Below are positions 34,736 to 42,223 of a DNA stretch of 48,242 bases, one piece after another. The translations under genes were made by a program, and so were the position numbers. Origin of the DNA: Candidatus Woesearchaeota archaeon (GTDB lineage Archaea > Nanobdellota > Nanobdellia > Woesearchaeales > CG1-02-33-12); the NCBI GenBank assembly GCA_017609385.1, contig JAFCEA010000001.1, forward strand, positions 1-48,242, written 5' to 3'. Below the pieces are notes generated by a model. That model saw nothing but the letters and a program-made list of their open reading frames with translations, searched no databases and had not been told where the DNA came from. The stretch's first letter is position 1. Every line of letters begins with the position of its first letter.

Positions 34736-35095
34736 TTATCCAAAATAGCTTGGTGATTTTACTGTTTTGCCCTCCCCTGTTTTTTTAATTCTCTTCTTTT
34801 TCTTTTTTTCATATTTCTTTAGTGAGTCCGGCTTTTCTATTTTGCCAAACTCTGACTCATATTTCTTTACAACCCTTGACAAAACATTAAGAAACTGCTT
34901 TGCATGATATGGCTCCACCATTATAACATTGTGCTTTAATGCTATTGTAGCAGTCGGGCTTCTTGCATCTATTCTTGGTGTTACACATCTAAAGTCAAAG
35001 ATAAACTGTGTTGGACTAAAGTTAATTGATGTTTCATGTGAAAAAAATGCATCACTATCCATTATGCTCATATTTATTTTTTGTTTTTCTGCCAT
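34736..35095 (-). CDS. DUF3467-family protein
   Basis: 119 aa. The first 90 residues (FSPTQFIFDFRCVTPR, TATIALKHNVIMVEPYHAKQFLNVLSRVVKKYESEFG) match the small DUF3467 family seen in bacteria and archaea, of unknown function; a lysine-rich tail follows. It lies between dnaK and a small unknown gene in the chaperone cluster, with a GGAGG-type site in the 13-nt gap. Confidence 0.72.
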   Translation of the reverse strand: MAEKQKINMSIMDSDAFFSHETSINFSPTQFIFDFRCVTPRIDARSPTATIALKHNVIMVEPYHAKQFLNVLSRVVKKYESEFGKIEKPDSLKKYEKKKKKRIKKTGEGKTVKSPSYFG

Positions 35096-35107
35096 TTTAA
35101 AACCTCC

Positions 35108-35446
35108 TTAATCATCTTTTTTCAATGCAATCTTCCTTAATTCTTCAACACTTTCGTGTGTGAGTATTGTTCTTTCCCTTCCCTTTACTCTCTTTAATGA
35201 ACCTATTTCAACAACTTCAAGGAACTTTACAAGCTTTCTTTGGTTGAAGTTGTCATAATCTTTTAAAGAGCCCAATGCCTCATACAAATCCTGGTCTGTT
35301 GTTACAAGGTCAATCTCATTATTTCTGCACATTATCAATGTCTCTATCTTATCACTTGTTCCAAGAAAATATTTTAGTATAGCTCCTGCCTTGAGGTAGA
35401 GCTTCTGCTTCTGTATTCCGTTTTCATCATTTATTTTTATTCTCAT
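35108..35446 (-). CDS. Small unrecognised protein, possibly PIN-like
   Basis: 112 aa, soluble. LYLKAGAILKYFLGT..., LVTTDQDLYEALGSLKDYDNFNQRKLVKFLEVVEI suggest the C-terminal part of a PIN-type fold (the TTDQDLYEAL strand-helix), but an N-terminal catalytic Asp motif is not evident, so this is weak. It overlaps the upstream YkgJ-like gene by 4 nt (ATGA type), indicating coupled translation within the chaperone cluster. Confidence 0.5.
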   Translation of the reverse strand: MRIKINDENGIQKQKLYLKAGAILKYFLGTSDKIETLIMCRNNEIDLVTTDQDLYEALGSLKDYDNFNQRKLVKFLEVVEIGSLKRVKGRERTILTHESVEELRKIALKKDD

Positions 35447-35955
35447 TTTTTCAAAATATTATAGTTTAGTATTTTCTTAAGTTTTTCTTCATCAGGAACA
35501 AGCTCCTTTAGTGAGCCGCCGGGTATTGACTTATTTTGTGTTAAAAATATTTTCCACTGCCTTATTGAGTCAGGATCATCTGGATTTACAAGGTAATTAA
35601 GCATAAACCACTGGTTTAAATCATCCCCGTATGTATTGCAGTTGCCTATTTTGCAGTGAAGTGGCTTTACCTCGTGGATTGTGCAGCCAACCTGCTCGTT
35701 ATAAAAAATGCATTTGCCATATGGCTTAGTTCCTTTGATTAGTTTTGGCCTCAGTAATTTTGTATTAAATCTCTCATGCTCTTCAAGATATTTTTTCTTG
35801 AGCTCGTCTGTTGTCATCCTTAAAAACCGTGCAATTCTTGTGATATCATCATCAACTAAAAAGCCGGATGTGTATTTGCAGCAGTTGCCACACATCTTGC
35901 ACTCTTTCCCAAGCTTTAATACAGTTTCTTTTGGTGTTTTTTTTGAAATAAGCAT
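35443..35955 (-). CDS. YkgJ-family Cys-cluster (metal-binding) protein
   Basis: 170 aa. N-terminal CKMCGNCCKYTSGF, the CxxCxxCC signature of the YkgJ zinc/iron-chelating family, with later CIFYNEQVGCTIHEVKPLHCKIGNC supplying more Cys/His. The role is unknown; metal binding is expected. The internal ATG with AGGGGT upstream is used, because an earlier start would run into the end of grpE. Coupled to the next gene by a 4-nt overlap. Confidence 0.8.
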   Translation of the reverse strand: MLISKKTPKETVLKLGKECKMCGNCCKYTSGFLVDDDITRIARFLRMTTDELKKKYLEEHERFNTKLLRPKLIKGTKPYGKCIFYNEQVGCTIHEVKPLHCKIGNCNTYGDDLNQWFMLNYLVNPDDPDSIRQWKIFLTQNKSIPGGSLKELVPDEEKLKKILNYNILKK

Positions 35956-35965
35956 TTTTACCCCT

Positions 35966-36460
35966 TTATTTGTTTTTTGCAATCTTTACCTTTGCATGCC
36001 TTATTGGTTTATTATTAAGTATATAACCTTTTTGCAAAACTTTTATTATTGTATTATCAGGCTTATTGCTTTTATCGCAGATAAGCACCTCGTGCTTATT
36101 GGGGTCAAATTTCTCACCCAATGGATTAATTTGTTTTAGTCCCTCTTTTTCAAGTAATGAATAAAATTGTGAAAATACCAATTTCATCCCTTCAAGGAAT
36201 TTATTTTTGTCTTTGTGGTTTTTTAAGGCAATCTCAAATGAGTCAACTATTGGAAGTAATTTTATTATTAAGTTTTGTGAGGCATATCTGATTAAGTCCT
36301 GTTTTTCTTTTTCAACTCTTTTTTTGTAGTTCTCAAACTCTGCCTGTAATCTCTGTAATGAGTCTGTAAGTTCTCTTGTTTTATGAGTTAACTCTTTTAT
36401 TCCGTTATCTTTTTTCTCCATTTCTGATTTTTTCTTTTTATGTGCTTCTTCTTTAGTCAT
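35966..36460 (-). CDS. grpE: Nucleotide exchange factor GrpE
   Basis: 164 aa. A long N-terminal coiled coil (about 20-75, LQRLQAEFENYKKRVEKEK), then the four-helix and beta-wing domain with GLKQINPLGEKFDPNKHEVL and the typical end KGYILNNKPIRHAKVKIAK. It releases ADP from DnaK. Second gene of the chaperone cluster after hsp20. Confidence 0.94.
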   Translation of the reverse strand: MTKEEAHKKKKSEMEKKDNGIKELTHKTRELTDSLQRLQAEFENYKKRVEKEKQDLIRYASQNLIIKLLPIVDSFEIALKNHKDKNKFLEGMKLVFSQFYSLLEKEGLKQINPLGEKFDPNKHEVLICDKSNKPDNTIIKVLQKGYILNNKPIRHAKVKIAKNK

Positions 36461-36500
36461 TTAATCACCAGGTTAGTTTAATAATAAATAATTAAAAAAT

Positions 36501-36953
36501 CTACTCAATTTCAATTCGTTTCTTTTTTAATGCCTGTTTCTTTTTTGGAATCTCTATCCTTAGCATTCCATTTTTGTATGTTGCCTTTGCTTTGTCAGCT
36601 ATAACCTCTGCTGGCAATGGTAGTTTTCTGTAGAACTGATGAGCTCTTGTTTCATATGAATAAAATCCTTTTTTCTTAACTTCAGTCTCTGCTTTTTTCT
36701 CTACCTTGACTTCAATAAAGTCGTCAGTAATATTTAACTCTATATCTTTCTTGTCAGCCCCGGGTAATTCAAATGCTGCTACAACTGAGTTTTCAGTTTC
36801 TCTTATATCAGATATTGGTGCTCTGAAAAAGTCGCTAGTCTTTGCCAGGCTCTTGTTCTGGTTTCCAAACCCTAAAAGGGGTCTTGTTTTTGCAAAAAGT
36901 CTGTCCATTTCTTCTTGTATTGCCTTAAATTCTTCAAAAGGGTCCCATATCAT
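36501..36953 (-). CDS. hsp20: Small heat-shock protein Hsp20
   Basis: 150 aa. N-terminal WDPFEEFKAIQEEMDRLF, alpha-crystallin domain (about 45-140, AFELPGADKKDIELNITDD, KNGMLRIEIPKKK) and a basic end. ATP-independent holdase. The ATG is set by AGGAGGTG 6-13 nt upstream; an upstream GTG lies inside that site. A perfect dyad sits directly before the Shine-Dalgarno, and a divergent HTH gene starts 110 bp away. Confidence 0.94.
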   Translation of the reverse strand: MIWDPFEEFKAIQEEMDRLFAKTRPLLGFGNQNKSLAKTSDFFRAPISDIRETENSVVAAFELPGADKKDIELNITDDFIEVKVEKKAETEVKKKGFYSYETRAHQFYRKLPLPAEVIADKAKATYKNGMLRIEIPKKKQALKKKRIEIE

Positions 36954-36967
36954 TTTGTTCACCTCCT

Positions 36968-36984
36968 GTTGACTTTAAGTCAAC
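36968..36984. promoter_or_regulatory. Perfect dyad (candidate operator) at the hsp20 start
   Basis: GTTGACTTTAAGTCAAC has 8-nt perfect arms (GTTGACTT/AAGTCAAC) around one base. It adjoins the hsp20 Shine-Dalgarno and lies about 25-45 nt downstream of the hsp20 TATA box, at or just after the expected transcription start. A repressor bound here would block hsp20 transcription. In RNA it could form a 6-bp hairpin next to the ribosome-binding site, so a thermosensor-like role is an alternative. Confidence 0.6.
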
Positions 36985-37007
36985 TATTTCATATTAGAAT
37001 AAACAAC

Positions 37008-37043
37008 TTATATATAAATGTTTCGCAAAAGGTTTATAAATAA
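37008..37043. promoter_or_regulatory. Divergent promoters of hsp20 and the HTH regulator
   Basis: On the minus strand GAAACATTTATATATAA (37008-37024) is a BRE plus TATA element for hsp20. On the plus strand GTTTATAAATAAG (37031-37043) is centred 27 nt before the regulator's ATG (leaderless). Confidence 0.55.
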
Positions 37044-37063
37044 GTGAAATAACTTAGCTAGAT

Positions 37064-37471
37064 ATGAGATATGAGCATCAAAGAATAACCATAATAAAAT
37101 TCAGAAAGCCGCTTAAAAAAAATATAAATGAAGAGCTCCAGTGGTTTGGCTCATCACTTGGATTGTTTAACCTAAGGGATAAGGACAGATCATGCTTTAG
37201 GATATTTATTGAATTAGTTAAGAGCTCCAGGAAAAAAAAGCCATTGTCAAGCGATGAGCTTGCATACAAGACTGGATTGAGCAGGGGCACAGTCATACAT
37301 CATCTGAATAAATTAATGGGGTCAGGCATTGTTGTAAGTGAGAAAAATAAATATATTCTAAGAGTTGAAAACCTCAAGGTTCTTGTAGAGGAGATAGAAA
37401 AAGATATCAAAAGAGCATGCAGTGATTTAAAAAATATAGCAAAGAATATTGATGAAGAGCTGGGATTGTAG
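37064..37471 (+). CDS. Winged-helix (ArsR-like) transcription regulator
   Basis: 135 aa. A basic N-terminus, then a winged helix (about 45-105) with LSSDELAYKTGLSRGTVIHHLNKLMGSGIV as the recognition region, and a C-terminal helix likely used for dimerisation. Divergent from the hsp20-grpE-dnaK-dnaJ cluster, so it is a candidate heat-shock repressor acting on the dyad at 36968-36984, comparable in position (not shown to be homologous) to Phr of Pyrococcus. Confidence 0.75.
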   Translation: MRYEHQRITIIKFRKPLKKNINEELQWFGSSLGLFNLRDKDRSCFRIFIELVKSSRKKKPLSSDELAYKTGLSRGTVIHHLNKLMGSGIVVSEKNKYILRVENLKVLVEEIEKDIKRACSDLKNIAKNIDEELGL

Positions 37472-37676
37472 TTTTTTTAGATTTTGTTTGATGTTATGAC
37501 TGCTGTTTAACTTTAGAAAGATTTTCCTAGAAGATTTCCGGATTGTTTTTGCAAAGGTTTAAATATGAGTTATGCGTATTAGTTATTGTTATATTGATGA
37601 AGGGTGTTTTCCCTCTAACATATGCTATGAAAGGCATGAGTTATGGAGAAAAATGCAGGTATGCCTGCCCCCCGAA
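37472..37676. other. 205-nt interval between convergent genes, possible small RNA
   Basis: No convincing gene is visible. It holds one copy of a repeated motif (37522-37544), a TATA-like GGTTTAAATATG (37556-37567), a GGG-TGTTTT-CCC hairpin (near 37602), a GCAGG-TATG-CCTGC hairpin (near 37655), and a C-run and T-run at the end. A plus-strand frame starting at ATG 37597 continues into the antisense of the next gene and has no recognisable features. Confidence 0.3.
37522..37544 (+). repeat. Copy 1 of a 23-bp imperfect direct repeat
   Basis: Matches 38167-38189 at 19 of 23 positions (TTTTCCT...GGATT). Each copy is itself a near-tandem of 13 nt (AGATTTTCCTAGA then AGATTTCCGGATT). The two copies flank the unknown gene at 37677-38123. 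Confidence 0.5.
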
Positions 37677-38123
37677 TCATTTCTTTTTTAAGCATTTTTT
37701 AATATCATTTAATAATAGAATTTTGTTGGGTCTCCGGTTGCCTCTAAAGACATCAATTGCTACAGCATGCGCATTGGATTTTTTACCAATTATATTAAAC
37801 CTTATAATTTTTGCATCAATCCTTGGATAATCTTTCCTTAAATAGTCAAGCAGGAGTGATTTAATGAGATTTTCTTTACCTTTGTACTCACAACAAATTG
37901 TTATTAGTTCTTTTTCCCTGATATAGTTTCTTAGACAGTAATAAATTCCAATACAAAATAACCTGTACCTTAATTTCTTGATTTTCCCTTTATATAATTT
38001 ATATGCTTCTTGTTTTACTAATTTTGGGATTAAAACAGAGTATTGATTTCTATTGCTAAAGGCAATTATGCTATCTTTGTTTAATTGTTCAATCTTCCCG
38101 CTTTGGTCAATTTCTATGTGCAT
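37677..38123 (-). CDS. Unrecognised basic 148-aa protein
   Basis: N-terminus MHIEIDQSGKIEQ, then IIAFSNRNQYSVLIPKLVK, a central segment RLFCIGIYYCLRNYI, DIKELIT-like strands, and a C-terminal FNIIGKKSNAHAVAIDVFRGNRRP. The pattern IDQSGKIE...T/SIIAFSN...IGKKSxAH looks like a conserved prokaryotic family with an RNase-H-like strand order, but I cannot name it. A TATA-like TTATTAAAC lies 26 nt upstream (leaderless). Flanked by a 23-bp imperfect direct repeat. Confidence 0.55.
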   Translation of the reverse strand: MHIEIDQSGKIEQLNKDSIIAFSNRNQYSVLIPKLVKQEAYKLYKGKIKKLRYRLFCIGIYYCLRNYIREKELITICCEYKGKENLIKSLLLDYLRKDYPRIDAKIIRFNIIGKKSNAHAVAIDVFRGNRRPNKILLLNDIKKCLKKK

Positions 38124-38166
38124 TAGGTTTGTATTCAGAATTAGTGTTTAATAAGCCTTTACAGAA

Positions 38167-38189
38167 TTTTCCTGGAGAATTTTCGGATT
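38167..38189 (+). repeat. Copy 2 of a 23-bp imperfect direct repeat
   Basis: Partner of 37522-37544. It contains GAATTTTC twice (GAATTTTC-CTGGA-GAATTTTC). It lies about 45-65 nt upstream of the unknown gene's ATG, where an activator or repressor could bind. Each copy is followed 10-13 nt later by TTTAAA on the plus strand. Confidence 0.5.
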
Positions 38190-38259
38190 TAGGTTAGGAT
38201 TTAAAAGTTTCAGCTAATAAATATTTATTATATTATAAAGAAAAAAAGTAATTAAAAAA

Positions 38260-40038
38260 TCAATGTCTCTTTTTCTTTTCATAGATTAAGAAACCTATTA
38301 ATGCAAGAAGTGCTATTATCAAGACTATTATCATTGCTGTCTTTGGCTTTGCAGGAGGTATCTCTTCCTCTTCTGGTAGCACTTCTTCCTCTGGTGGTTC
38401 TTCTGGAACTTCCTCAGGCTCCTCTTCTGGAACTTCCTCTGGTTCTTCTTCTTCTTCAGCTTCAGCAGTAGTAGATTCATGGATGTGTTTTAGTGTCAGA
38501 TATGCCTTGCTGTTCTTTATCTCATCCAGTTTGATATACAAGTCATAGTAGCCGTCATTATCAAAGTCAAAACTCTTAGACTCAAGAAGCTTTAGTGTTA
38601 GTGTAACAGGCGTTGATGTAACCCTTAATATAGCATAATCAGTTCCTATTTCCACACCTTTTATTGTATGATAGGCTTTATCCAAAATAAAGGTTTTAAT
38701 ATAGCCTTTTCTCAGTATGATACTAGTTCCCTGTTCTGTAATTGAAGTAGAACTTACTGTACCTCCACCCCCACTAGTAGCAGCAGTAACTGCTGCTGTT
38801 CTTGTAACAATTAGTGAGATGGTAGCACTACTATGGCTAACATTATCATAAGCTATAACACTAAAGTAATTTTCGCTTGTTATAGGTAAATCAACTGTTA
38901 TGGTATATACTCCTGTTGCTGCAGTTAGTGTTGCATTAACCCCATTAACAGCTACATGAGATATGCCTGATCCATTATCAATTGCAGTTCCTGAGATGAT
39001 TGTAGTCGTTGCAGTAGTTGATGTTCCTTCAGAACTTGAAGCAGTAACTGTTGGTGCAACTGCATCACATTTTAGAACAAATTCAGATGAATTCTTTTTA
39101 TTGCCAGAATCATCTGTTACTTCTAATATTAAAAGGTATGTTGCATTATCCAATAATCCTGTTAAGGTTACATGAGTGCCTGCTTCTGTAACATTATCTG
39201 CAACTGTTGATACATTAATAGTATTATTTACATAAACAGCAATATCCAATGTATCATCTATTACATCAGAGCCATTGATTGCAATGGTGTCTGCTATCCA
39301 TGTATTATTTGCAGGGCTTGTTATATTAGAAAGGGTTGGTGCAGCATTATCTACTTTAAGGGTTATGATTTCTGTACTATTAATATTACCAGCAAAATCT
39401 GTTGCAGTAATCAGGAAAATGCAATTCCCGTCTGCTCCGCAAGAAAAGTTTGCAGTAGCATTTTCAGTATACCAAACTTCTGTAGAAGCAATCTGACTTA
39501 AGCTTGTTCCGTTTATTGTAACAGTGCTTACATTAGCAGTTGGGTCACTAACAGTAACACTAAAGTTTAATGATGTAGTGTTGGTTACATTATAATCAGA
39601 ATCATTAACTGCAAAATTAGTTACAAGTGGATTTGTATTATCAAAAGTTACACTAGTAATAGCAGTGGCATTAATCTCTGCACCGGTACTATTAATTGCA
39701 GTAGCATTAATATCATAAGTGCCATCAGAAATACTAGTAGTATTAAATGTGCAGTTAAATGCAGTTCCTGTTGTATCATTAACACATATTGAGTAACAAC
39801 TTGTGGCATTGCAGTAGTAGAATGTCACATTGTCTGCATTTCCTGTGGTTGCTGCACTAAATGTATAGTTTCCACTGATGTTTTCATTATTTGATGGATG
39901 ATTTATTGTCACATCAGTCAACTCATCAGCAGCAAGGGCAATCCAGACGCCCACTGCAACCAGAATAACCATCAGAGAAAGAAAAAGTGTTTTGTTTTTC
40001 ATAAATGCGGCTTTCTTAAAAAAATTGTCTTTTATCAT
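38260..40038 (-). CDS. Large Ig-like surface protein with a C-terminal anchor
   Basis: 592 aa. Basic N-terminus and signal segment (about 16-37, cleavage near AADE), then Thr/Ser/Asn-rich Ig-like repeats (HPSNNENISGNYTFSA, DNTNPLV, DNAAPTLSNITSPAN, CDAVAPTV) with many N-x-S/T sequons, a later domain with FDFDNDGYYDLYIKL, a Glu/Pro stalk (about 520-562) and a C-terminal membrane helix plus KKKRH. Probably a cell-surface or S-layer-associated protein. The Shine-Dalgarno GAGGTG supports the longer start over a Met 12 codons later. Confidence 0.8.
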   Translation of the reverse strand: MIKDNFFKKAAFMKNKTLFLSLMVILVAVGVWIALAADELTDVTINHPSNNENISGNYTFSAATTGNADNVTFYYCNATSCYSICVNDTTGTAFNCTFNTTSISDGTYDINATAINSTGAEINATAITSVTFDNTNPLVTNFAVNDSDYNVTNTTSLNFSVTVSDPTANVSTVTINGTSLSQIASTEVWYTENATANFSCGADGNCIFLITATDFAGNINSTEIITLKVDNAAPTLSNITSPANNTWIADTIAINGSDVIDDTLDIAVYVNNTINVSTVADNVTEAGTHVTLTGLLDNATYLLILEVTDDSGNKKNSSEFVLKCDAVAPTVTASSSEGTSTTATTTIISGTAIDNGSGISHVAVNGVNATLTAATGVYTITVDLPITSENYFSVIAYDNVSHSSATISLIVTRTAAVTAATSGGGGTVSSTSITEQGTSIILRKGYIKTFILDKAYHTIKGVEIGTDYAILRVTSTPVTLTLKLLESKSFDFDNDGYYDLYIKLDEIKNSKAYLTLKHIHESTTAEAEEEEEPEEVPEEEPEEVPEEPPEEEVLPEEEEIPPAKPKTAMIIVLIIALLALIGFLIYEKKKRH

Positions 40039-40253
40039 TAACTACACCTCAATTTTTTCTTCAAGTTTGCTTAAATTATAGGAAAGAATTCAGAAATTCT
40101 ATCCCCTCTTTTTTTTGATACTGTTTTTGATACCAATATGACTATTTATACTCTATATAATTTTTATAAACTTATATTTAAATGTTTTGTTTATTTTATA
40201 AACCTTTATTTAAATGTTTTGAAAAATAAAAAAAATTATGAAATCCTTTGTTT
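40039..40253. other. Promoter-rich gap between sepF and the surface-protein gene
   Basis: No gene is visible. Two copies of TTTAAATGTTTTG occur (ending at 40189 and 40221); on the minus strand these read CAAAACATTTAAA, a BRE plus TATA pattern, and would fire toward the surface-protein gene. Another TATATAA lies near 40154-40160. Confidence 0.45.
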
Positions 40254-40661
40254 TCACTCGGATTTGACAGCTCCAGTATGTTTGCACCTGTAAATCTGTG
40301 CAAAGGAAGGAGTAACAACAATATAATCCTCACCAAATCCTGCAATGTCACCGTCAATTGCATCGCATGTTTTCTTAAGTTTGTTGATGGCCCTTTTAAG
40401 ATCAACCAAGTCCTTATCCTTCAATGGCTTTATGTTAATCAGGGCAATAGTATAACCCTCCCTCAATGAATCAAGAATTTCTTTTATGTCAGAAAAATCA
40501 TCAATAACAAATGGTCTTACAATAATATTTGCCTTAGACTCTCCGCCTTCTGTGTCAAGCTCAAGATATTCCTTTTCGCCCTCTGATAATAATTCTGCTT
40601 CTGTCTTTGAGCCAAATATTTTTTTAAAGCCTGATTTAACATCTGAAAGAATTTTTTTCAT
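40254..40661 (-). CDS. sepF: Cell division protein SepF
   Basis: 135 aa. An amphipathic basic N-terminus (MKKILSDVKSGFKKIFG) for membrane binding, a linker, and the SepF/DUF552 domain (IIVRPFVIDDFSDIKEILDSLREGYTIALINIKPL... ending GFGEDYIVVTPSFAQI). It anchors FtsZ to the membrane in archaea that lack FtsA. The ATG is set by AAGGAGGG 9 nt upstream. Implies FtsZ-based division. Confidence 0.88.
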   Translation of the reverse strand: MKKILSDVKSGFKKIFGSKTEAELLSEGEKEYLELDTEGGESKANIIVRPFVIDDFSDIKEILDSLREGYTIALINIKPLKDKDLVDLKRAINKLKKTCDAIDGDIAGFGEDYIVVTPSFAQIYRCKHTGAVKSE

Positions 40662-40787
40662 CTTTTTGCCCTCCTTTTTATAAAAATCATACAGCATAAG
40701 TTAAATAACAAATATTTAAATGTTTCTATTATTACCGATGAAAAAATTAGAAAGGTTTTTAAAAAAGCAAAAAAGCAAAAATAATAT

Positions 40788-41555
40788 ATGATACCATACA
40801 TGCCGCATCCGGTTTTGATTGATTTGGGATTTCTGAAGATTTACAGCTGGGGCTTGATGGTTGCAATTGCATTTATTGTTGCAACAATCTTGGCAACAAA
40901 AGAAGCAAAAAGAAAGAAAATAGACCATGAAAAAATTTACAGTCTTGTTACCTATATTATAATAGGGGCAATCATTGGCTCAAGAATAGGTTATTTATTA
41001 TTTAACCCTAATAATCTTACAAACTTCTTAGATATATTTAGGTTCTGGGAAGGAGGCCTATCATTCCATGGCGGTTTTATAGGGGGGCTTTTATTTGGAT
41101 TTTTTTATGTTAAAAAAAACAAGCTGAAGTTTTGGGAGATTACAGATATAGTTGCTCCTTCGATTCCTCTCGCACAAGCAATTGGAAGAATTGGCTGTTT
41201 TTTAAGGGGCTGCTGTTATGGCATTGAAACAACACTGCCATGGGGCATTCAACATCTAGACCAAATAAGGCATCCAACACAGGTTTACTCAAGCATTGCA
41301 TTGTTTTTAATCTTTATTTTCCTTTCAAAGCAAAAATACAAAAAGAATTTCAACGGAGCTTTATTCCTAACCTATATTATAATATACAGTGTATTCAGGT
41401 TCTTTATAGAATTCATAAGAGCAGATCCGAGAATTCTTTTTGGCTTAACAGGAGCTCAAATTGTGAGCATTATTTTATTTGTAATATCCTTATCTTTATT
41501 TTTGAAATTCAGAAAGTTATTTAAAACAAAAAACATTAGTAAAAGAAAATGCTAA
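40788..41555 (+). CDS. lgt: Prolipoprotein diacylglyceryl transferase (Lgt)
   Basis: 255 aa with about seven membrane segments. It moves a diacylglyceryl-type group from a phospholipid to the lipobox Cys of preproteins. Bacterial Lgt signatures are all present: GGLSFHGGFIGGLL (essential His), the signature IGRIGCFLRGCCYG, HPTQVY, and RFFIEFIR. TTTTTAAAAA lies 28 nt upstream (leaderless). Canonical Lgt is rare in archaea, where the donor would presumably be an archaeol phospholipid. The end overlaps tpiA by 7 nt. Confidence 0.93.
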   Translation: MIPYMPHPVLIDLGFLKIYSWGLMVAIAFIVATILATKEAKRKKIDHEKIYSLVTYIIIGAIIGSRIGYLLFNPNNLTNFLDIFRFWEGGLSFHGGFIGGLLFGFFYVKKNKLKFWEITDIVAPSIPLAQAIGRIGCFLRGCCYGIETTLPWGIQHLDQIRHPTQVYSSIALFLIFIFLSKQKYKKNFNGALFLTYIIIYSVFRFFIEFIRADPRILFGLTGAQIVSIILFVISLSLFLKFRKLFKTKNISKRKC

Positions 41556-42223
41556 AGACACCAATAATTATTGTGAACTTTAAGACATACAAAGAATCAA
41601 CAGGAGATAATGCCATAAAGCTTGCAGAGATATGCAATAAAATAGCAGAAGAAACAAAAACAAGCATTGCTGTTGCAGCCCAGAGCACTGATATTTACAG
41701 GATTGCAAAGATTGTTTCAATGCCAGTTTTGAGCCAACACATTGATGCAATAAGCTTTGGAAAAAACACTGGATTTTTGCTTCCAGAGTCTGTAAGGCAG
41801 GCAGGTGCAGAAGCAACATTGTTAAATCATTCTGAGCACAGGTTAGATTTTGATGTATTGAAAAGCTCAATTGAAAGGGCAAGGCAAGCTAGGCTAAAAA
41901 CAGTAGTTTGTGCAAAGAATGTTGAGGATGCAAAAAAAATTGCATCATTAAATCCTGATTTCATTGCGGTTGAGCCTCCAGAGCTTATCGGCAGCAATAT
42001 ATCTGTTTCAGAAGCAAAGCCAGAGGTAATAAGTGATGCTGTAAAAGCAATAAAATCCATTAACAATAAAATAAAAGTCCTTTGTGGAGCTGGAATACAC
42101 AACAAAGATGATGTTAAAAAATCTATTGAATTGGGAGCAGAGGGAATTCTGGTTGCCTCAGGAGTTGTTAAAGCAGAAAACCAGGAATCTGCCTTAAGAG
42201 ATTTAATAAATGGATTAAGTTAA
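41549..42223 (+). CDS. tpiA: Triosephosphate isomerase, archaeal type
   Basis: 224 aa, the short archaeal form. Catalytic residues: Lys12 (NFKTYKE), His in LLNHSEHR, and Glu in AVEPPELIG; the phosphate loop is LVASGVVKA. It interconverts DHAP and GAP in glycolysis or gluconeogenesis. Overlaps lgt by 7 nt and ends 4 nt inside the convergent pilin-like gene. Confidence 0.95.
   Translation: MLKTPIIIVNFKTYKESTGDNAIKLAEICNKIAEETKTSIAVAAQSTDIYRIAKIVSMPVLSQHIDAISFGKNTGFLLPESVRQAGAEATLLNHSEHRLDFDVLKSSIERARQARLKTVVCAKNVEDAKKIASLNPDFIAVEPPELIGSNISVSEAKPEVISDAVKAIKSINNKIKVLCGAGIHNKDDVKKSIELGAEGILVASGVVKAENQESALRDLINGLS

Noticed and set aside
37543..37830. Plus-strand frame between and over the 37677 gene
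   Set aside because: Overlaps a better-supported gene for half its length; composition is not protein-like. The 5' half is noted as a possible RNA.
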